A program made the translations under genes and the position numbers. DNA of 64,000 nt from Proteobacteria bacterium 005FR1 (GTDB lineage: Bacteria > Pseudomonadota > Gammaproteobacteria > Pseudomonadales > Cellvibrionaceae): NCBI GenBank assembly GCA_026192395.1, contig WACF01000001.1, positions 304,977 through 368,976 of the forward strand, in the 5' to 3' direction. Below, piece by piece: positions 16,322 to 25,044 of the stretch. The notes beneath the pieces are model-generated. The model had not been told where the DNA came from. It saw only the letters and a program-made list of their open reading frames with translations, and ran no database searches. Every line of letters starts with the position of its first letter. The first letter of the stretch is position 1.

Positions 16322-16670
16322 GGAGGTGAGAGAGGTGCTTGGCAGGCTCAACGGCATGTCCCCGGACATTCTATTGTCCATGGTGATCTCCACCGATGGC
16401 CTGGTTATTGCCCATCGAGGTCAGGTGGAAGATCCGGATCACTTTGGGGCCTACTTCGTGGAAATGCAGCTGGTTTGCGAAAAGATCATTGGTGAATTGC
16501 GCTACGGCGGTGTGGAGGAAATCTTCATTCGATCCCAGTCGGGTTGCGTAACGGTCCTGCCCGTTTTCGACCGAGGTTATGTCGCTTGCATGTCCACGCC
16601 CAATCTGAATGCCAGCCTGTTTCAGATGCTGGCATGGAAGTTTGTCCGGGAGATTCATGGGCTTCTTTAG
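16314..16670 (+). CDS. Roadblock/LC7 domain protein (third copy)
   Basis: A 118-residue roadblock protein: VLGRLNGMSPDILLSMVISTDGLVIAHRG in sequence, a central helix (YFVEMQLVCEKIIGEL), then EEIFIRSQSGCVTVLPVFDRGYVACMS. It starts inside the last codons of the globin fusion (ATGTCTGA, 8-bp overlap), so the two are probably co-translated. A direct complex between the sensor and this protein is an inference. Compared with the two roadblock genes on the other strand it is the closest to MglB-type sequences. Confidence 0.88.
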   Translation: MSEEVREVLGRLNGMSPDILLSMVISTDGLVIAHRGQVEDPDHFGAYFVEMQLVCEKIIGELRYGGVEEIFIRSQSGCVTVLPVFDRGYVACMSTPNLNASLFQMLAWKFVREIHGLL

Positions 16671-16761
16671 CCATGTCGCTTTAGTTGCCACGGACTTTCA
16701 AACAATTTGGGAAGGAGCAGGCTTTCCAGATGCCTGGAAAAATTTTGAAGGAGCAAACCCT

Positions 16762-17139
16762 ATGTTCGACATCAAGCAGAAGGGTGTCAATCGCGTCGAT
16801 GTTGATTTCAGCGGCAAGATCGACAGCGCGGAAATGCGCGCGGCGATGGATGATCTGGCCACAAAGACCAGCGGAGTCGAGGGCGGCAGAATGCGTCTTC
16901 GCATCGGCGAGTTCAGGTTGCCGACAGTGGGTGCAATGGCGGTGGAACTGTCGCGGTTTCCGCAGCTATTCAGATTAATCGGGCGCTTCGATCGGGTGGC
17001 GGTGGTGGCGGACGAACGCTGGGTGCGCAAGATCGCGGAATTCGAAGGCAAGTTTGTACCGGGTATCGAGATCAAGGCCTTCGGCTGGAGTCAAGAGGCC
17101 ATGGCCGAAGCCTGGCTCGAGTCCACCAGCCGCTACTGA
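16762..17139 (+). CDS. SpoIIAA-like (STAS/SEC14-type) protein
   Basis: A 125-residue protein of the SpoIIAA-like family (PF11964): N-terminal strand RVDVDFSGKIDSAEMRAAMDDL, then RMRLRIGEFRLPT, LIGRFDRVAVVADERWVRKIAEF and a C-terminal IEIKAFGWSQEAMAEAWLES. The fold is like anti-sigma-factor antagonists, but the family is mostly uncharacterised. The ATG at 16762 has a strong GAAGGAG; the longer in-frame reading overlaps the roadblock gene. It closes the plus-strand arm, 91 bp after the roadblock gene. Confidence 0.87.
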   Translation: MFDIKQKGVNRVDVDFSGKIDSAEMRAAMDDLATKTSGVEGGRMRLRIGEFRLPTVGAMAVELSRFPQLFRLIGRFDRVAVVADERWVRKIAEFEGKFVPGIEIKAFGWSQEAMAEAWLESTSRY

Positions 17140-17209
17140 ACGCTTGCAGGCATCTCTGGGAAGTAGAACAATCCGCCGCACTTTTCCCCGACATGCGAGA
17201 ATCGAAATA

Positions 17210-17413
17210 ATGCAAACTGGTCGGTGCCACTGCGGGTCGGTGACCTTTGAACTGCGCGGCGAACCCATGACCTGCTACGTCTGAGTGGCTCACTTGTGGA
17301 TGCAAAGCGCACAGGCTTGGGTAAAGGTGGATGCCGATACCGAGCAGTATGCGCAGCAAGCGGACATGCAAACCCTCGTCTCTCTCTGGCAGTCGCGCAA
17401 GCAGTCAGCCTGA
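17210..17413 (+). pseudogene. Remnant of a GFA-family (Mss4-like) gene
   Basis: The first 24 codons (MQTGRCHCGSVTFELRG...) are a typical GFA N-terminus ending at CYV, where intact genes continue CHC. An in-frame TGA (17282-17284) follows, then 42 codons that look like a GFA C-terminus (VAHLWMQSAQAWVKV, ending in VSLWQSR). About 50-60 internal codons with the other zinc cysteines are missing. An internal deletion that joined the two ends explains this best. A related intact gene occurs at 50004-50468. Confidence 0.75.
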
Positions 17414-17415
17414 CA

Positions 17416-17450
17416 ACCAGGGGCGGCAGGTTTATCGCCCCTGGTCTTTT
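17416..17450 (+). terminator. Rho-independent terminator
   Basis: A 10-bp perfect stem ACCAGGGGCG / CGCCCCTGGT (17416-17425, 17436-17445) with a 10-nt loop and CTTTT after it. It lies just past the GFA remnant and before the convergent OsmC gene, so it may end transcripts from the plus-strand signalling arm. Confidence 0.85.
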
Positions 17451-17467
17451 CTGGACACAGAACCCGA

Positions 17468-18052
17468 TCAGGCGCGCTCAAGGACAACCGGTACGGGTCG
17501 GCAGACCGTATTGCATACCGGTGAGTGGTTCCTGGCGAATCTCAGCAGATCATCCAGCTCCTCAGCGCTGCAGTCCGCATCGATATCCATGACGATGCGG
17601 ATCTGCTCGTAGCCAACAATCGCCTGATCATTCAGGTTCAGCAAACCCTCCAGATTGATGTTGCCGGTGAGCTTGCTGGAGAGCTTGCGGATCGTGATTC
17701 CGCGTGCGGCGGCATGCAACACGGTAGTCGTGGTGACGCAGCCAGCCAGCGCGTGGAGCAGAAATTCCACCGGGTTGGCTCCTTCATTGTGGCCGAGCAG
17801 TACCGGTGGCTCGCCATTGGTGAATACGAAGTCCGTCGTTCGACTCTGATCCTCTTTTCCTGCGCCGTAGAAGTCGCGAATGGTGGATCGGTTTTCTCCA
17901 CCGTCGATCCACTGATTGCGGGCGCGAAACTCGAATTGAGCCAATGCGGGCTCTTTTTGCAGCAGCTCGACAGTCTGAGCCATCTGAACCAGATCCAGGC
18001 CATTACGGCTCTGGGGTTGGGGCTGAGTGTGTGCTTGTGCTTGCGGGTTCAT
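17468..18052 (-). CDS. OsmC family protein
   Basis: A 194-residue member of the OsmC/Ohr superfamily (peroxide-reducing or redox proteins). Seen: GANPVEFLLHALAGCVTTTTVLHAAARGI, which carries the first conserved cysteine, and the later NHSPVCNTVCRPVPV near the C-terminus with the second. The first 25 residues are Gln/Pro/Ala-rich and atypical. It is divergent from the GlxA-type regulator gene with 164 bp between them; that layout hints at regulation but no binding site was proven. AGGAGG lies upstream of the ATG. Confidence 0.92.
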   Translation of the reverse strand: MNPQAQAHTQPQPQSRNGLDLVQMAQTVELLQKEPALAQFEFRARNQWIDGGENRSTIRDFYGAGKEDQSRTTDFVFTNGEPPVLLGHNEGANPVEFLLHALAGCVTTTTVLHAAARGITIRKLSSKLTGNINLEGLLNLNDQAIVGYEQIRIVMDIDADCSAEELDDLLRFARNHSPVCNTVCRPVPVVLERA

Positions 18053-18216
18053 TGCCTGGTCCTCCTGGGCTTGTTTCGGAATCGGCGCATCAGCGCCTGG
18101 TGCACAATTTATGGATCCCGGCTCGATCGAATAAGATGGACAACTGTCAGAATAGGGGCGTTTGTGCCGCTGTCGGTGAAGTAAGTTTCGAGGGATCTGA
18201 GAGGGAGGCGGGCAGG

Positions 18217-19275
18217 ATGCAAAGGGAACAGCAGGGCCGGGGCGGCGACTCCGGGCCGGTTCAGGTGCTCATTCTCGCGCTGCCGGAAACGGCCGGCTCT
18301 GCGCTCTATGGCATGATCGATGTACTGACGGCCACCGGCAATGTCTGGCAGTCGCTGGTGGCTCATGGTGGAGAGCGGCACTGCTTTGAGGTGCGCGTCG
18401 TGTCCGCGAGCCGTGAAACTTTCCACTGCGGTCACGGGATTCCCGTCGAACCGGCCTGCAGTATCGCTGACGACCCCGCGGCGGATATTTTGATTTTGCC
18501 CGAGATCTGGCTGGGACCGCATGAAAGCATTCGCGGCCGTTATGAGGACCTGATGTCCTGGATCCAGACCAGCTACCGCAACGGCATGGCCATTTATGCC
18601 GCCTGCTCCGGTTCCATTCTGTTGGCGGAATCCGGCTTGCTCGACAATTGCGAAGCAACGTCTCACTGGGGCTATCAGTCCCTGTTCAGAGAGCACTATC
18701 CGCAGGTGCGCTTTCGACCGGAATCCAACCTGGTCTTTGCCCGCCCGGGCGGGCGTCTGGTCACGGCGGGCGGAACGACTTCCTGGCATGATCTGGCCTT
18801 GCACATCATCGCCCGCTACGCAGGAGTAGGGGAGGCACTGCGGATCGCCAAGGTCTATCTGCTGAAGTGGCACGGCGACGGGCAACTACCCTTCGCCAGT
18901 CTCGCGCGCCGCACGCCCCATGCCGATTCCGCTGTGCGCCGATGTGAAAACTGGCTGGCGGAAAACTTCCGCGACCCGCGCGCGATAGCTCATTTGCTGG
19001 AGTTCATCGGTCTGCCGGAGCGAACCTTGAAACGGCGGTTCAAGGCCGCGACCGGAACTTCGCTGATCGAGTATCTGCAGAATCTCCGAGTCGAAGAGGC
19101 CAAACGCCTGCTGGAAAGGCGAAAACTGGCGGTGGAGGAGGTGAGTCACGCGGCGGGCTACGAAGACGTGTCTTTTTTTCGGCGATTGTTCAAGCGCCTG
19201 ACGGGACTGACACCCGGAGAATACCGACGCATGTTCCAGCCGCTGGGGGCGCTCGAGGAGACGGTGCAAACGTGA
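18217..19275 (+). CDS. GlxA-type AraC family regulator with DJ-1/PfpI domain
   Basis: A 352-residue transcription factor. The N-terminal DJ-1/PfpI (GATase1-like) domain, about residues 12-190, shows VQVLILALPETAGSALYGMIDVL, AADILILPEIW and the nucleophile-elbow-like YAACSGSILL. The C-terminal 100 residues are an AraC double helix-turn-helix: LPERTLKRRFKAATG, then LEERK-like ERRKLAVEEVSHAAGYEDVSFFRRLFKRLTGLTPGEYRR. Ligand is unknown. The ATG at 18217 has GGGAGG and gives a normal length; upstream in-frame sequence overlaps the OsmC gene. Its nearest likely target is the divergent OsmC gene. Confidence 0.9.
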   Translation: MQREQQGRGGDSGPVQVLILALPETAGSALYGMIDVLTATGNVWQSLVAHGGERHCFEVRVVSASRETFHCGHGIPVEPACSIADDPAADILILPEIWLGPHESIRGRYEDLMSWIQTSYRNGMAIYAACSGSILLAESGLLDNCEATSHWGYQSLFREHYPQVRFRPESNLVFARPGGRLVTAGGTTSWHDLALHIIARYAGVGEALRIAKVYLLKWHGDGQLPFASLARRTPHADSAVRRCENWLAENFRDPRAIAHLLEFIGLPERTLKRRFKAATGTSLIEYLQNLRVEEAKRLLERRKLAVEEVSHAAGYEDVSFFRRLFKRLTGLTPGEYRRMFQPLGALEETVQT

Positions 19276-19285
19276 GTGACTATTT

Positions 19286-19801
19286 GTGAATAGCTATTTG
19301 ATTGTCCCGGCACGCCCCGACCATCTCGATGTCTTGCCGGCGATCGAGCGGGCTGCGGCCTCCAACTTCCCCGACGCGCTCATCCCGCCCGACGCACGCG
19401 AGGAGGTCGTTGCCCGGGCAGTACTGGAAGCCGCTTGCAGCGAGCATCGCCTCTGGATTGCGGAACTCGCCAACGGCGACCCGGTGGGTTTCTCCGTCGC
19501 ATTGCCGGAGCACGATTCCGCTTTCTTGCTGGAGGTGGATGTGCACCCGGGGCATCAAGGTCGGGGCATCGGGCGCGCACTGATTTCTGCCGCGGTGAAC
19601 TGGGCGCGCCGCGAGGGCTTCCGTTCCGTGACGCTCACCACCTTTGAAAATCCGACTTGGAATGCCCCTTTCTATGAGCGGCTGGGTTTTCGTCGCTTGA
19701 AGGGCTTCGAAATTACGCCGGTGCTGGCGAGCAAACTGGCGCAGGAGCAAGCGAAGGGCCTGAAAGACCGGGTCGCAATGATGTTCGAGTTGGGCTCCTA
19801 G
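19286..19801 (+). CDS. GNAT family N-acetyltransferase
   Basis: A 171-residue acetyl-CoA-dependent acyltransferase. Motif A is visible as LLEVDVHPGHQGRGIGRALI with the Q/R-x-x-G-x-G/A loop, and motif B as NAPFYERLGFRRL. The substrate is unknown. The start is a GTG at 19286, only 10 bp past the regulator stop; no ATG lies upstream in frame near it. The stop is followed by about 90 bp before the next gene. Confidence 0.88.
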   Translation: MNSYLIVPARPDHLDVLPAIERAAASNFPDALIPPDAREEVVARAVLEAACSEHRLWIAELANGDPVGFSVALPEHDSAFLLEVDVHPGHQGRGIGRALISAAVNWARREGFRSVTLTTFENPTWNAPFYERLGFRRLKGFEITPVLASKLAQEQAKGLKDRVAMMFELGS

Positions 19802-19889
19802 TTTGCGGACCCGGAATAGCATTGGTTCCGGCAAGGCGCAGACAGCTATGGCATAATCAATCTCGTCTTTTTCAACGCTTTTGAGTTCT

Positions 19890-20537
19890 ATGCTGCAATT
19901 CCAGATCATTCCCGTTACTCCCTATCAGCAAAACTGCACCCTGATTTGGTGCGACCAGACCAACGAAGCGGCCCTGATCGATCCGGGCGGCGATCTGGAC
20001 CGGCTGGAAGGGGCGGTGCGACAGCACGGTTTACAACTCAAGCAGATTCTCCTCACCCACGGTCATCTCGATCACATTGCCGGTACCGCGGCGCTGGCCA
20101 AAAAACACGGCCTGCCGGTGATCGGGCCTCAGAAAGAGGATTTGTTTTGGATTGAACAGCTGCCGGAGAGCTGTCGAATGACCGGCTTCCCTCCTGCCGA
20201 ATCCTTCGTGCCGGATCGCTGGCTTGAGAACGGCGACACGGTCAACGTGGGGAATGTGACATTGCAGGTGCTTCACTGCCCTGGTCATACGCCCGGACAC
20301 GTGGTCTTCTTCGACCCGCAAACCAAACTGGCGCAGGTGGGCGACGTCCTGTTTCAGGGCTCTATTGGTCGCACTGATTTCCCCCGAGGCGATTTCGATA
20401 CATTGATTCGCTCCATTCGCGAGCGTCTCTGGCCGCTGGGCGACGACGTGCGCTTCATTCCCGGCCACGGCCCCATGTCCACCTTCGGACAGGAGCGCGC
20501 CAGCAATCCTTTTGTGGCGGACTATCGCTATCGTTGA
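19890..20537 (+). CDS. Metallo-beta-lactamase-fold hydrolase (YcbL/GloB-like)
   Basis: A 215-residue binuclear zinc hydrolase. Metal ligands are seen in THGHLDH (56-62), in the later CPGHTPGH and in [18 protein letters not shown], and in PGHGP. This set matches YcbL-type glyoxalase-II-like proteins that may cleave S-lactoylglutathione. ATG 19890 is chosen since the protein starts with [15 protein letters not shown]; the TTG at 19881 adds only three residues. It precedes gluconokinase by about 120 bp on the same strand. Confidence 0.9.
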   Translation: MLQFQIIPVTPYQQNCTLIWCDQTNEAALIDPGGDLDRLEGAVRQHGLQLKQILLTHGHLDHIAGTAALAKKHGLPVIGPQKEDLFWIEQLPESCRMTGFPPAESFVPDRWLENGDTVNVGNVTLQVLHCPGHTPGHVVFFDPQTKLAQVGDVLFQGSIGRTDFPRGDFDTLIRSIRERLWPLGDDVRFIPGHGPMSTFGQERASNPFVADYRYR

Positions 20538-20656
20538 CGGCCTCGGCTCGCGCTGGGCCGATACGCTCTACCTTGGACCTTGCTTCTCCCTGGGCCAGCC
20601 CGGGAAGGCCGTAAGCCGGCACGGTCGCTGGCACGATGCTCGCTTGTTCCATTCTC

Positions 20657-21148
20657 ATGACTGTTCTCATCGTAATGGGCGTATCCGGCAGCGGTAAGAC
20701 GACCGTCGGGCGGGGACTCGCCGAGGCGCTTGGTTGGCGTTTTATCGAAGGCGACGACCTGCATCCGCAAGCCAACGTGGAAAAGATGGCTCGCAGCATT
20801 CCGCTCGAAGACGAAGACAGGCAGCCGTGGTTGCAGGCGATTCGAGGCACCATCGACGAGCTGATCGAGGCTGGAGAATCCGCGGTAATTTCCTGTTCGG
20901 CATTGAAGCAGTCCTACCGGAATTTCCTGGTAGCTGGCCGTGACGAAGTCACCTTCATCTATCTGAAAGGCTCTTTTGATTTAATGCGCGAGCGCCTTGC
21001 GAAACGCAAAGGCCACTACATGCCCCTGAATCTGCTGAGCAGCCAGTTCGAGGCGCTCCAAGAGCCGGAGGATGCAGTCGTTGTCGATGTGGACCAGAGC
21101 CCCGCTGCGATCATCGAAGAGGTTCGGCGAGCATTGCGGTCCCGCTGA
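20657..21148 (+). CDS. gntK: Gluconokinase
   Basis: A 163-residue P-loop kinase that phosphorylates gluconate to 6-phosphogluconate with ATP. Walker A is GVSGSGKT (8-15); the family-specific FIEGDDLHP and the RSIPLEDEDRQPWL and SCSALKQSYR segments are in order, and the C-terminal half has RKGHYMPLNLLSSQFEALQ. Length equals that of E. coli GntK/IdnK. No gluconate transporter or dehydratase lies nearby in the window. Confidence 0.95.
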   Translation: MTVLIVMGVSGSGKTTVGRGLAEALGWRFIEGDDLHPQANVEKMARSIPLEDEDRQPWLQAIRGTIDELIEAGESAVISCSALKQSYRNFLVAGRDEVTFIYLKGSFDLMRERLAKRKGHYMPLNLLSSQFEALQEPEDAVVVDVDQSPAAIIEEVRRALRSR

Positions 21149-21184
21149 GTCCCTGTCACGGGTTTACCCACCAGCCATTCCCAA

Positions 21185-21763
21185 TCAAGAGCGAATACCG
21201 GGCCGGTCCTCGAAAGGTACTTGCCGCCAGGGCACTGCCGGGTTGATCTGCTGCAGGAAATCGTCGATCTGCGATTCGTAGCGGTTCAGATCAGCTGGCG
21301 AAGCGAGAAAGTTGGAAACGATCCGCACGTTCTTGCGATCGCGCTCCGGCAACAGATCGGTAACCGCCAGCTCGGTAAGTGCCTCGGGCGCTTTTCCGGT
21401 GAGCTCACGCAGCTGTTTGCCAACCTGTTCGGGCTGGCCGGGTCGATGATAGCCGCTAAAGGTTATGAAAGAGTAATCATGGATGGACGCTCGTTCCCGC
21501 TTTATCAGCGCACTCATCGGATTGGCCAAATGCGCGTTCCACAAAGGCGCGACAAAGACAATGTGATCGTAGTTGGCGGGAGAGAGGGCCAGCGGCTCAA
21601 GCTTGGGCTCGCGTCTGAATACCATATCCAGCAGGTTGGTGATGTCGGTGCGAGACTTCTTTTCCACCACCGGGCAGCTGTCGCAATCCAGTCGTTCGCT
21701 GAGCTCTTCGGCAAGCAGACGGTTGTTGCCGGTATAGGAGAAATAGACGATCAGGAAATTCAT
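21185..21763 (-). CDS. Flavodoxin-like protein
   Basis: A 192-residue soluble protein beginning MNFLIVYFSYTGNN, the FMN-phosphate loop of flavodoxin-like domains, followed by VFVAPLWNAHLANPMSALI and FSGYHRP in the places of the flavin-contact loops. The C-terminal 40 residues are not typical and include an acidic helix. It is probably an electron carrier or a flavodoxin-like reductase. GGAG precedes the ATG at 21763. It is transcribed away from the gluconokinase gene, toward it (convergent). Confidence 0.82.
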   Translation of the reverse strand: MNFLIVYFSYTGNNRLLAEELSERLDCDSCPVVEKKSRTDITNLLDMVFRREPKLEPLALSPANYDHIVFVAPLWNAHLANPMSALIKRERASIHDYSFITFSGYHRPGQPEQVGKQLRELTGKAPEALTELAVTDLLPERDRKNVRIVSNFLASPADLNRYESQIDDFLQQINPAVPWRQVPFEDRPGIRS

Positions 21764-21891
21764 GGCCGGGCTCCTTGCGAATGAGCAGGGGAAAATTCGG
21801 GCGCGTAAGAGCTGCAACGAAAATGCCATTGCCGGCACCGATCGGCATCGGGGAGCTACGGAAAAACAGGAACTGAGCCCCGAACTCCGGC

Positions 21892-22782
21892 TCAGCTATC
21901 CTGATCCGAGGGGGAAATCAGTGCAGTTTTTTGGCGCGTTCGCGCGCTGTTGCGCCAAGCCAGCAACAGCAGCGGGACCACGATCAGCAATGAGCCTGCG
22001 ACGAACCACAGGTCCGGCACCTCCGCAAACCAGATCCAGCCGATGGCCACCGCCCAGATCAGCCCTGTGTATTCGGCGCTCGTAACCTGGCTCGCGTCCA
22101 CGAAGCGGTAGGCGAGTAAAACAGTCAGGTTATAACCAAGGATCAGGGCCGAAGAGCCGACCGCGTAAGGCCAGATTGACCAATCCCAGGGTGTGCCTTC
22201 CAGCAATGCAAGTACCGCGACTGCGGGCAGACCAAGCCAGGCATTGAGCGTTAGTACGTGGATGTTGGATTGCCCCTCGGGCAGTTTTCGGACCAACAAT
22301 GCGTTCAGGGCGAGCGCCAGTGCGGAAGTCAGGGCGGTCGCGCCGGCCCAGTTGATTTCCACCGGTCTCAGGATTACCAGAATGCCGACGAAGCCGCTGG
22401 CGACTGCGAGCACACTGAGTGGAGTCAGTCGCTCGCGAAAGAAAACAGTGGCCAGTATCATCACCAGAATCGGCGCGGTATAGAAGAGTGCATTGGCGGT
22501 AGCCAAAGGCAGCCATTGCAGCGAGACCACCATGCAGATGATGCCGGCCAGGCTGATGTGCGCCCGCAGCGTATGCAGACCCAGCCCCCTGAACAGTCGG
22601 GGGTATTCGATCTGTGAATACAGCGGCGCAAGGAACAGAATCGTGCACAATGAGCGCGCGAAGACGAACTGGAACAGCGGAAAATCCCGGTCAAGCAGCT
22701 TCACCGCCACATCTGACCCGATGGCGAGTGCGTTGCCGAGTATCAGGAGCGCAATGGCACTGTTTACTGTTCGACCAGTCAC
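21892..22782 (-). CDS. EamA/DMT-superfamily transporter
   Basis: A 296-residue integral membrane protein with ten predicted helices in two EamA repeats. The first repeat starts at ALLILGNALAIGSDVAVKLL and ends in VILVILRP-like FVGILVILRPVEI; the second runs from WAGATALTSALALALNALLV to LLIVVPLLLLAW. Substrate unknown. The GTG at 22782 is a tentative start; in-frame sequence extends to 23082 but the extra 100 residues do not look like the family and overlap the DUF481 gene region. It is divergent from that gene. Confidence 0.85.
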   Translation of the reverse strand: MTGRTVNSAIALLILGNALAIGSDVAVKLLDRDFPLFQFVFARSLCTILFLAPLYSQIEYPRLFRGLGLHTLRAHISLAGIICMVVSLQWLPLATANALFYTAPILVMILATVFFRERLTPLSVLAVASGFVGILVILRPVEINWAGATALTSALALALNALLVRKLPEGQSNIHVLTLNAWLGLPAVAVLALLEGTPWDWSIWPYAVGSSALILGYNLTVLLAYRFVDASQVTSAEYTGLIWAVAIGWIWFAEVPDLWFVAGSLLIVVPLLLLAWRNSARTRQKTALISPSDQDS

Positions 22783-22976
22783 GACATCTACCAAATCCGC
22801 GCGAAAGCAGCGCAGTATAACTGAATCGGCCAGTGGATTCGCCGTCTGGGCGAGGAGCCGGTCCACAGCAACGCTTGAACAAAGAAATAGCCAGACTGAA
22901 GGCGGTTTCGGGCTGAATATTTTCTCAGCCTGAGTAAAATGCCATCGGATTTGATTGGAATGAAACAGGAGTATTG

Positions 22977-23714
22977 ATGAAATTGGTCGCGATTCGACGT
23001 TTTTCGCTATTTTCGCTGGTATTGCCGCTGTCTGCGGCCGTTCAGGCTCAGGAAGCGAAACCGGCAAACGAAGGCAGTGCATCCCTCGGCTACGTAGGCA
23101 CCACCGGAAACACCGAAAGCCAGACCTTCGAAACCCAGCTGCGTTACATTATGCGCCGTTCGGACTGGGTCCATAACTTCGAATTGCAGGGGCTCTATGC
23201 CGAGCAGGAAGAAGAGGTAAATGGCGAGCGTCTCTATTTACAAGGAAAATCGGATTATCAGATCACCGATGACGATTACGCCTTTTTGAAAGCGAGTTAT
23301 ACCGATGACCGCTTTACAGGCTTCGAATATCAGGCGACGACGTCGCTTGGATACGGTCATTACTTTTACAATCGCGATGATCTTGTTCTAGAGACGTTCG
23401 GTGGCTTGGGTTACCGCTACAACAAGTTGCCGCAAGCCGACGAGAACGGCATCGAGAGCGAAGGCGAGGGCATTCTCACACTCGGTGAAAATTTCATGTG
23501 GGCCTTCTCAGAAAGCGCCAAGATGACGCAGAGCCTCAGCACTGAAATCGGCGAAGAGCTGACGGTCAGCCGCTTCGAGTTGGGCCTGGTGTCCACATTG
23601 ATCGGTAACCTCGCAACGAAAATCGCATTCCAGGTGCGGCATATTTCTGAGGTGCCCGAGGATCGTGAAAACGTCGACACTCAAACCAGTGTCAGCCTGG
23701 TTTATGAGTTCTAG
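22977..23714 (+). CDS. DUF481 outer-membrane beta-barrel protein (YdiY-like)
   Basis: A 245-residue exported protein. The signal peptide ends at AAVQA-QE (about residue 24). The rest alternates polar and hydrophobic residues as beta strands, starts with GSASLGYVGTTGNTESQTF, the hallmark of DUF481, and ends in aromatic SLVYEF as outer-membrane barrels do. The family includes E. coli YdiY, thought to respond to acid or salt. CAGGAG precedes the ATG. Its last 23 bp overlap the 3' end of the convergent di-heme protein gene. Confidence 0.9.
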   Translation: MKLVAIRRFSLFSLVLPLSAAVQAQEAKPANEGSASLGYVGTTGNTESQTFETQLRYIMRRSDWVHNFELQGLYAEQEEEVNGERLYLQGKSDYQITDDDYAFLKASYTDDRFTGFEYQATTSLGYGHYFYNRDDLVLETFGGLGYRYNKLPQADENGIESEGEGILTLGENFMWAFSESAKMTQSLSTEIGEELTVSRFELGLVSTLIGNLATKIAFQVRHISEVPEDRENVDTQTSVSLVYEF

Positions 23715-25044
23715 TCACGGTTGCAGGTTCGGAACTGGTGGGAGGTACGAGCCATTTGGGCTCGACATCAATGGAACCTGAGAGCGTGTGCAGGAAGGAT
23801 TCCAGGTTCTTCAGCTGCCTTCGACCGAGCTTTAGTGGCTTTGTCTCGTTGTGACCAATCATCGCCGCGGGGGCCTGGTTGTAGTGCTCCAGAACTTCCA
23901 TCAGCGTATTGAGCTGCCCTTTGTGCATGAACGGTTCGGTATTCGCCAGGTTGCGTAGGGACGGCGTTCTCATGGCGCCGAGCAGTTCCTTGCCCGTGCG
24001 CATGAATCGCAGCTCCAGACAGTCTTGTTCGCTGGCGTCACTGTAAAGGCCGCTGCAGTTGAAGGGGTCCGCAAGTACTCTGGTGATAGCAGCGCGACGA
24101 CCGCGGTCGGGCAACTCGGCGGAATAAGAGAGCAGGCCAGTGTTGTGGAATTCGTTGTTGGTCAGCAATGGCCCGTTGTGGCAGTCGATACACTTGGCCG
24201 GGCCGATAAAGAGTCGCAGTCCGCGGATCTCCCCTTCGCTGAATAAGGCTTGCTGCTGCTTCTCATCTCCGGCGAGGACAGCGCTCACGTATGCATCGAA
24301 CCGTGATGGGCCTGGCAGCAGCAGTCGTTCGTAAGCGGCAATGGCCTTGCCGAGATTGGCAAATGCCCTGTTTACCGCATGCTGATCCTCCGGTGTCATC
24401 TCTCGCCATGCTCTCTGCCAGCTTTCGTTGTGAATGGGTGTGGCGGCCAGGGGGAAGCGGCGGTGATCACTCAGGTCCGGCAGAGGTCCGAACAGCGACT
24501 CATAAGCTGCGCGATACTGCGGATCTGCGGCAATGAACCGCACGTACTCCATTCGATTGCCGCCGTGCTCCGCCGGATGCTCCAAGGGCGTCAGGGCCTG
24601 TGACCAGAGGCTGTCTCGGCGACCATCCCAATACTGCCAGGGGCTATAGGCGCTGCCCACAAGGCTCATGGTGTTGCGCTCCGTAAAGCCAATGGCACGG
24701 CCGCGGGTCTGGCTCTCACTGAAATGATTTTCCGGCCGGTGGCAGCTGGCACAGGAAATCTTGCCGTTGGCGCTAAGACGCGAATCGAAAAACAGGCGAT
24801 GCCCCAGTGCTGCTGCGCGGGGATTATCCGCGACCCGATTCGAAGGGCTGGCAGGCGGGGGTGGGATATTGTCCAGGGTCATGGAGCGCAACAGAGCGAG
24901 TTCATCGGCAGACCATGGGGCGGGAGGGCAAAGACCCAAGTGTTCGCAGTTGTCAGCCAGGGCAATCAGAAAAGCAGCTGCCAATGCCAGCAGGGTGAGG
25001 GTTCCGGACCAGAGCCATCGTGTTCGGCTTGCGTAACTGATCAT
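23692..25044 (-). CDS. MauG/CcpA-like di-heme cytochrome c peroxidase family protein
   Basis: A 450-residue exported or membrane-anchored protein; residues 12-30 are a hydrophobic signal/anchor. Two haem c sites are seen: CASCH (98-102) and CIDCH in the second half. Flanking text (AALGHRLFFDSRLS, NTMSLVGSAYSPWQYWDGRRDSLWSQALTPLEHPAEHG, FMHKGQLNTLMEVLEHYN) is typical of the MauG-like branch, larger than ordinary Ccp. Members oxidise protein side chains or reduce peroxide. Its ATG overlaps the FixH-like stop by ATGA, so it is the distal gene of the oxidase operon. Confidence 0.88.
   Translation of the reverse strand: MISYASRTRWLWSGTLTLLALAAAFLIALADNCEHLGLCPPAPWSADELALLRSMTLDNIPPPPASPSNRVADNPRAAALGHRLFFDSRLSANGKISCASCHRPENHFSESQTRGRAIGFTERNTMSLVGSAYSPWQYWDGRRDSLWSQALTPLEHPAEHGGNRMEYVRFIAADPQYRAAYESLFGPLPDLSDHRRFPLAATPIHNESWQRAWREMTPEDQHAVNRAFANLGKAIAAYERLLLPGPSRFDAYVSAVLAGDEKQQQALFSEGEIRGLRLFIGPAKCIDCHNGPLLTNNEFHNTGLLSYSAELPDRGRRAAITRVLADPFNCSGLYSDASEQDCLELRFMRTGKELLGAMRTPSLRNLANTEPFMHKGQLNTLMEVLEHYNQAPAAMIGHNETKPLKLGRRQLKNLESFLHTLSGSIDVEPKWLVPPTSSEPATVTRTHKPG

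Noticed and set aside
17282-17284. TGA as selenocysteine in the short GFA frame
   Set aside because: The residues after TGA match the C-terminus of the family, not the next Cys-rich segment, and no stem-loop of SECIS type is evident. A deletion scar is simpler.
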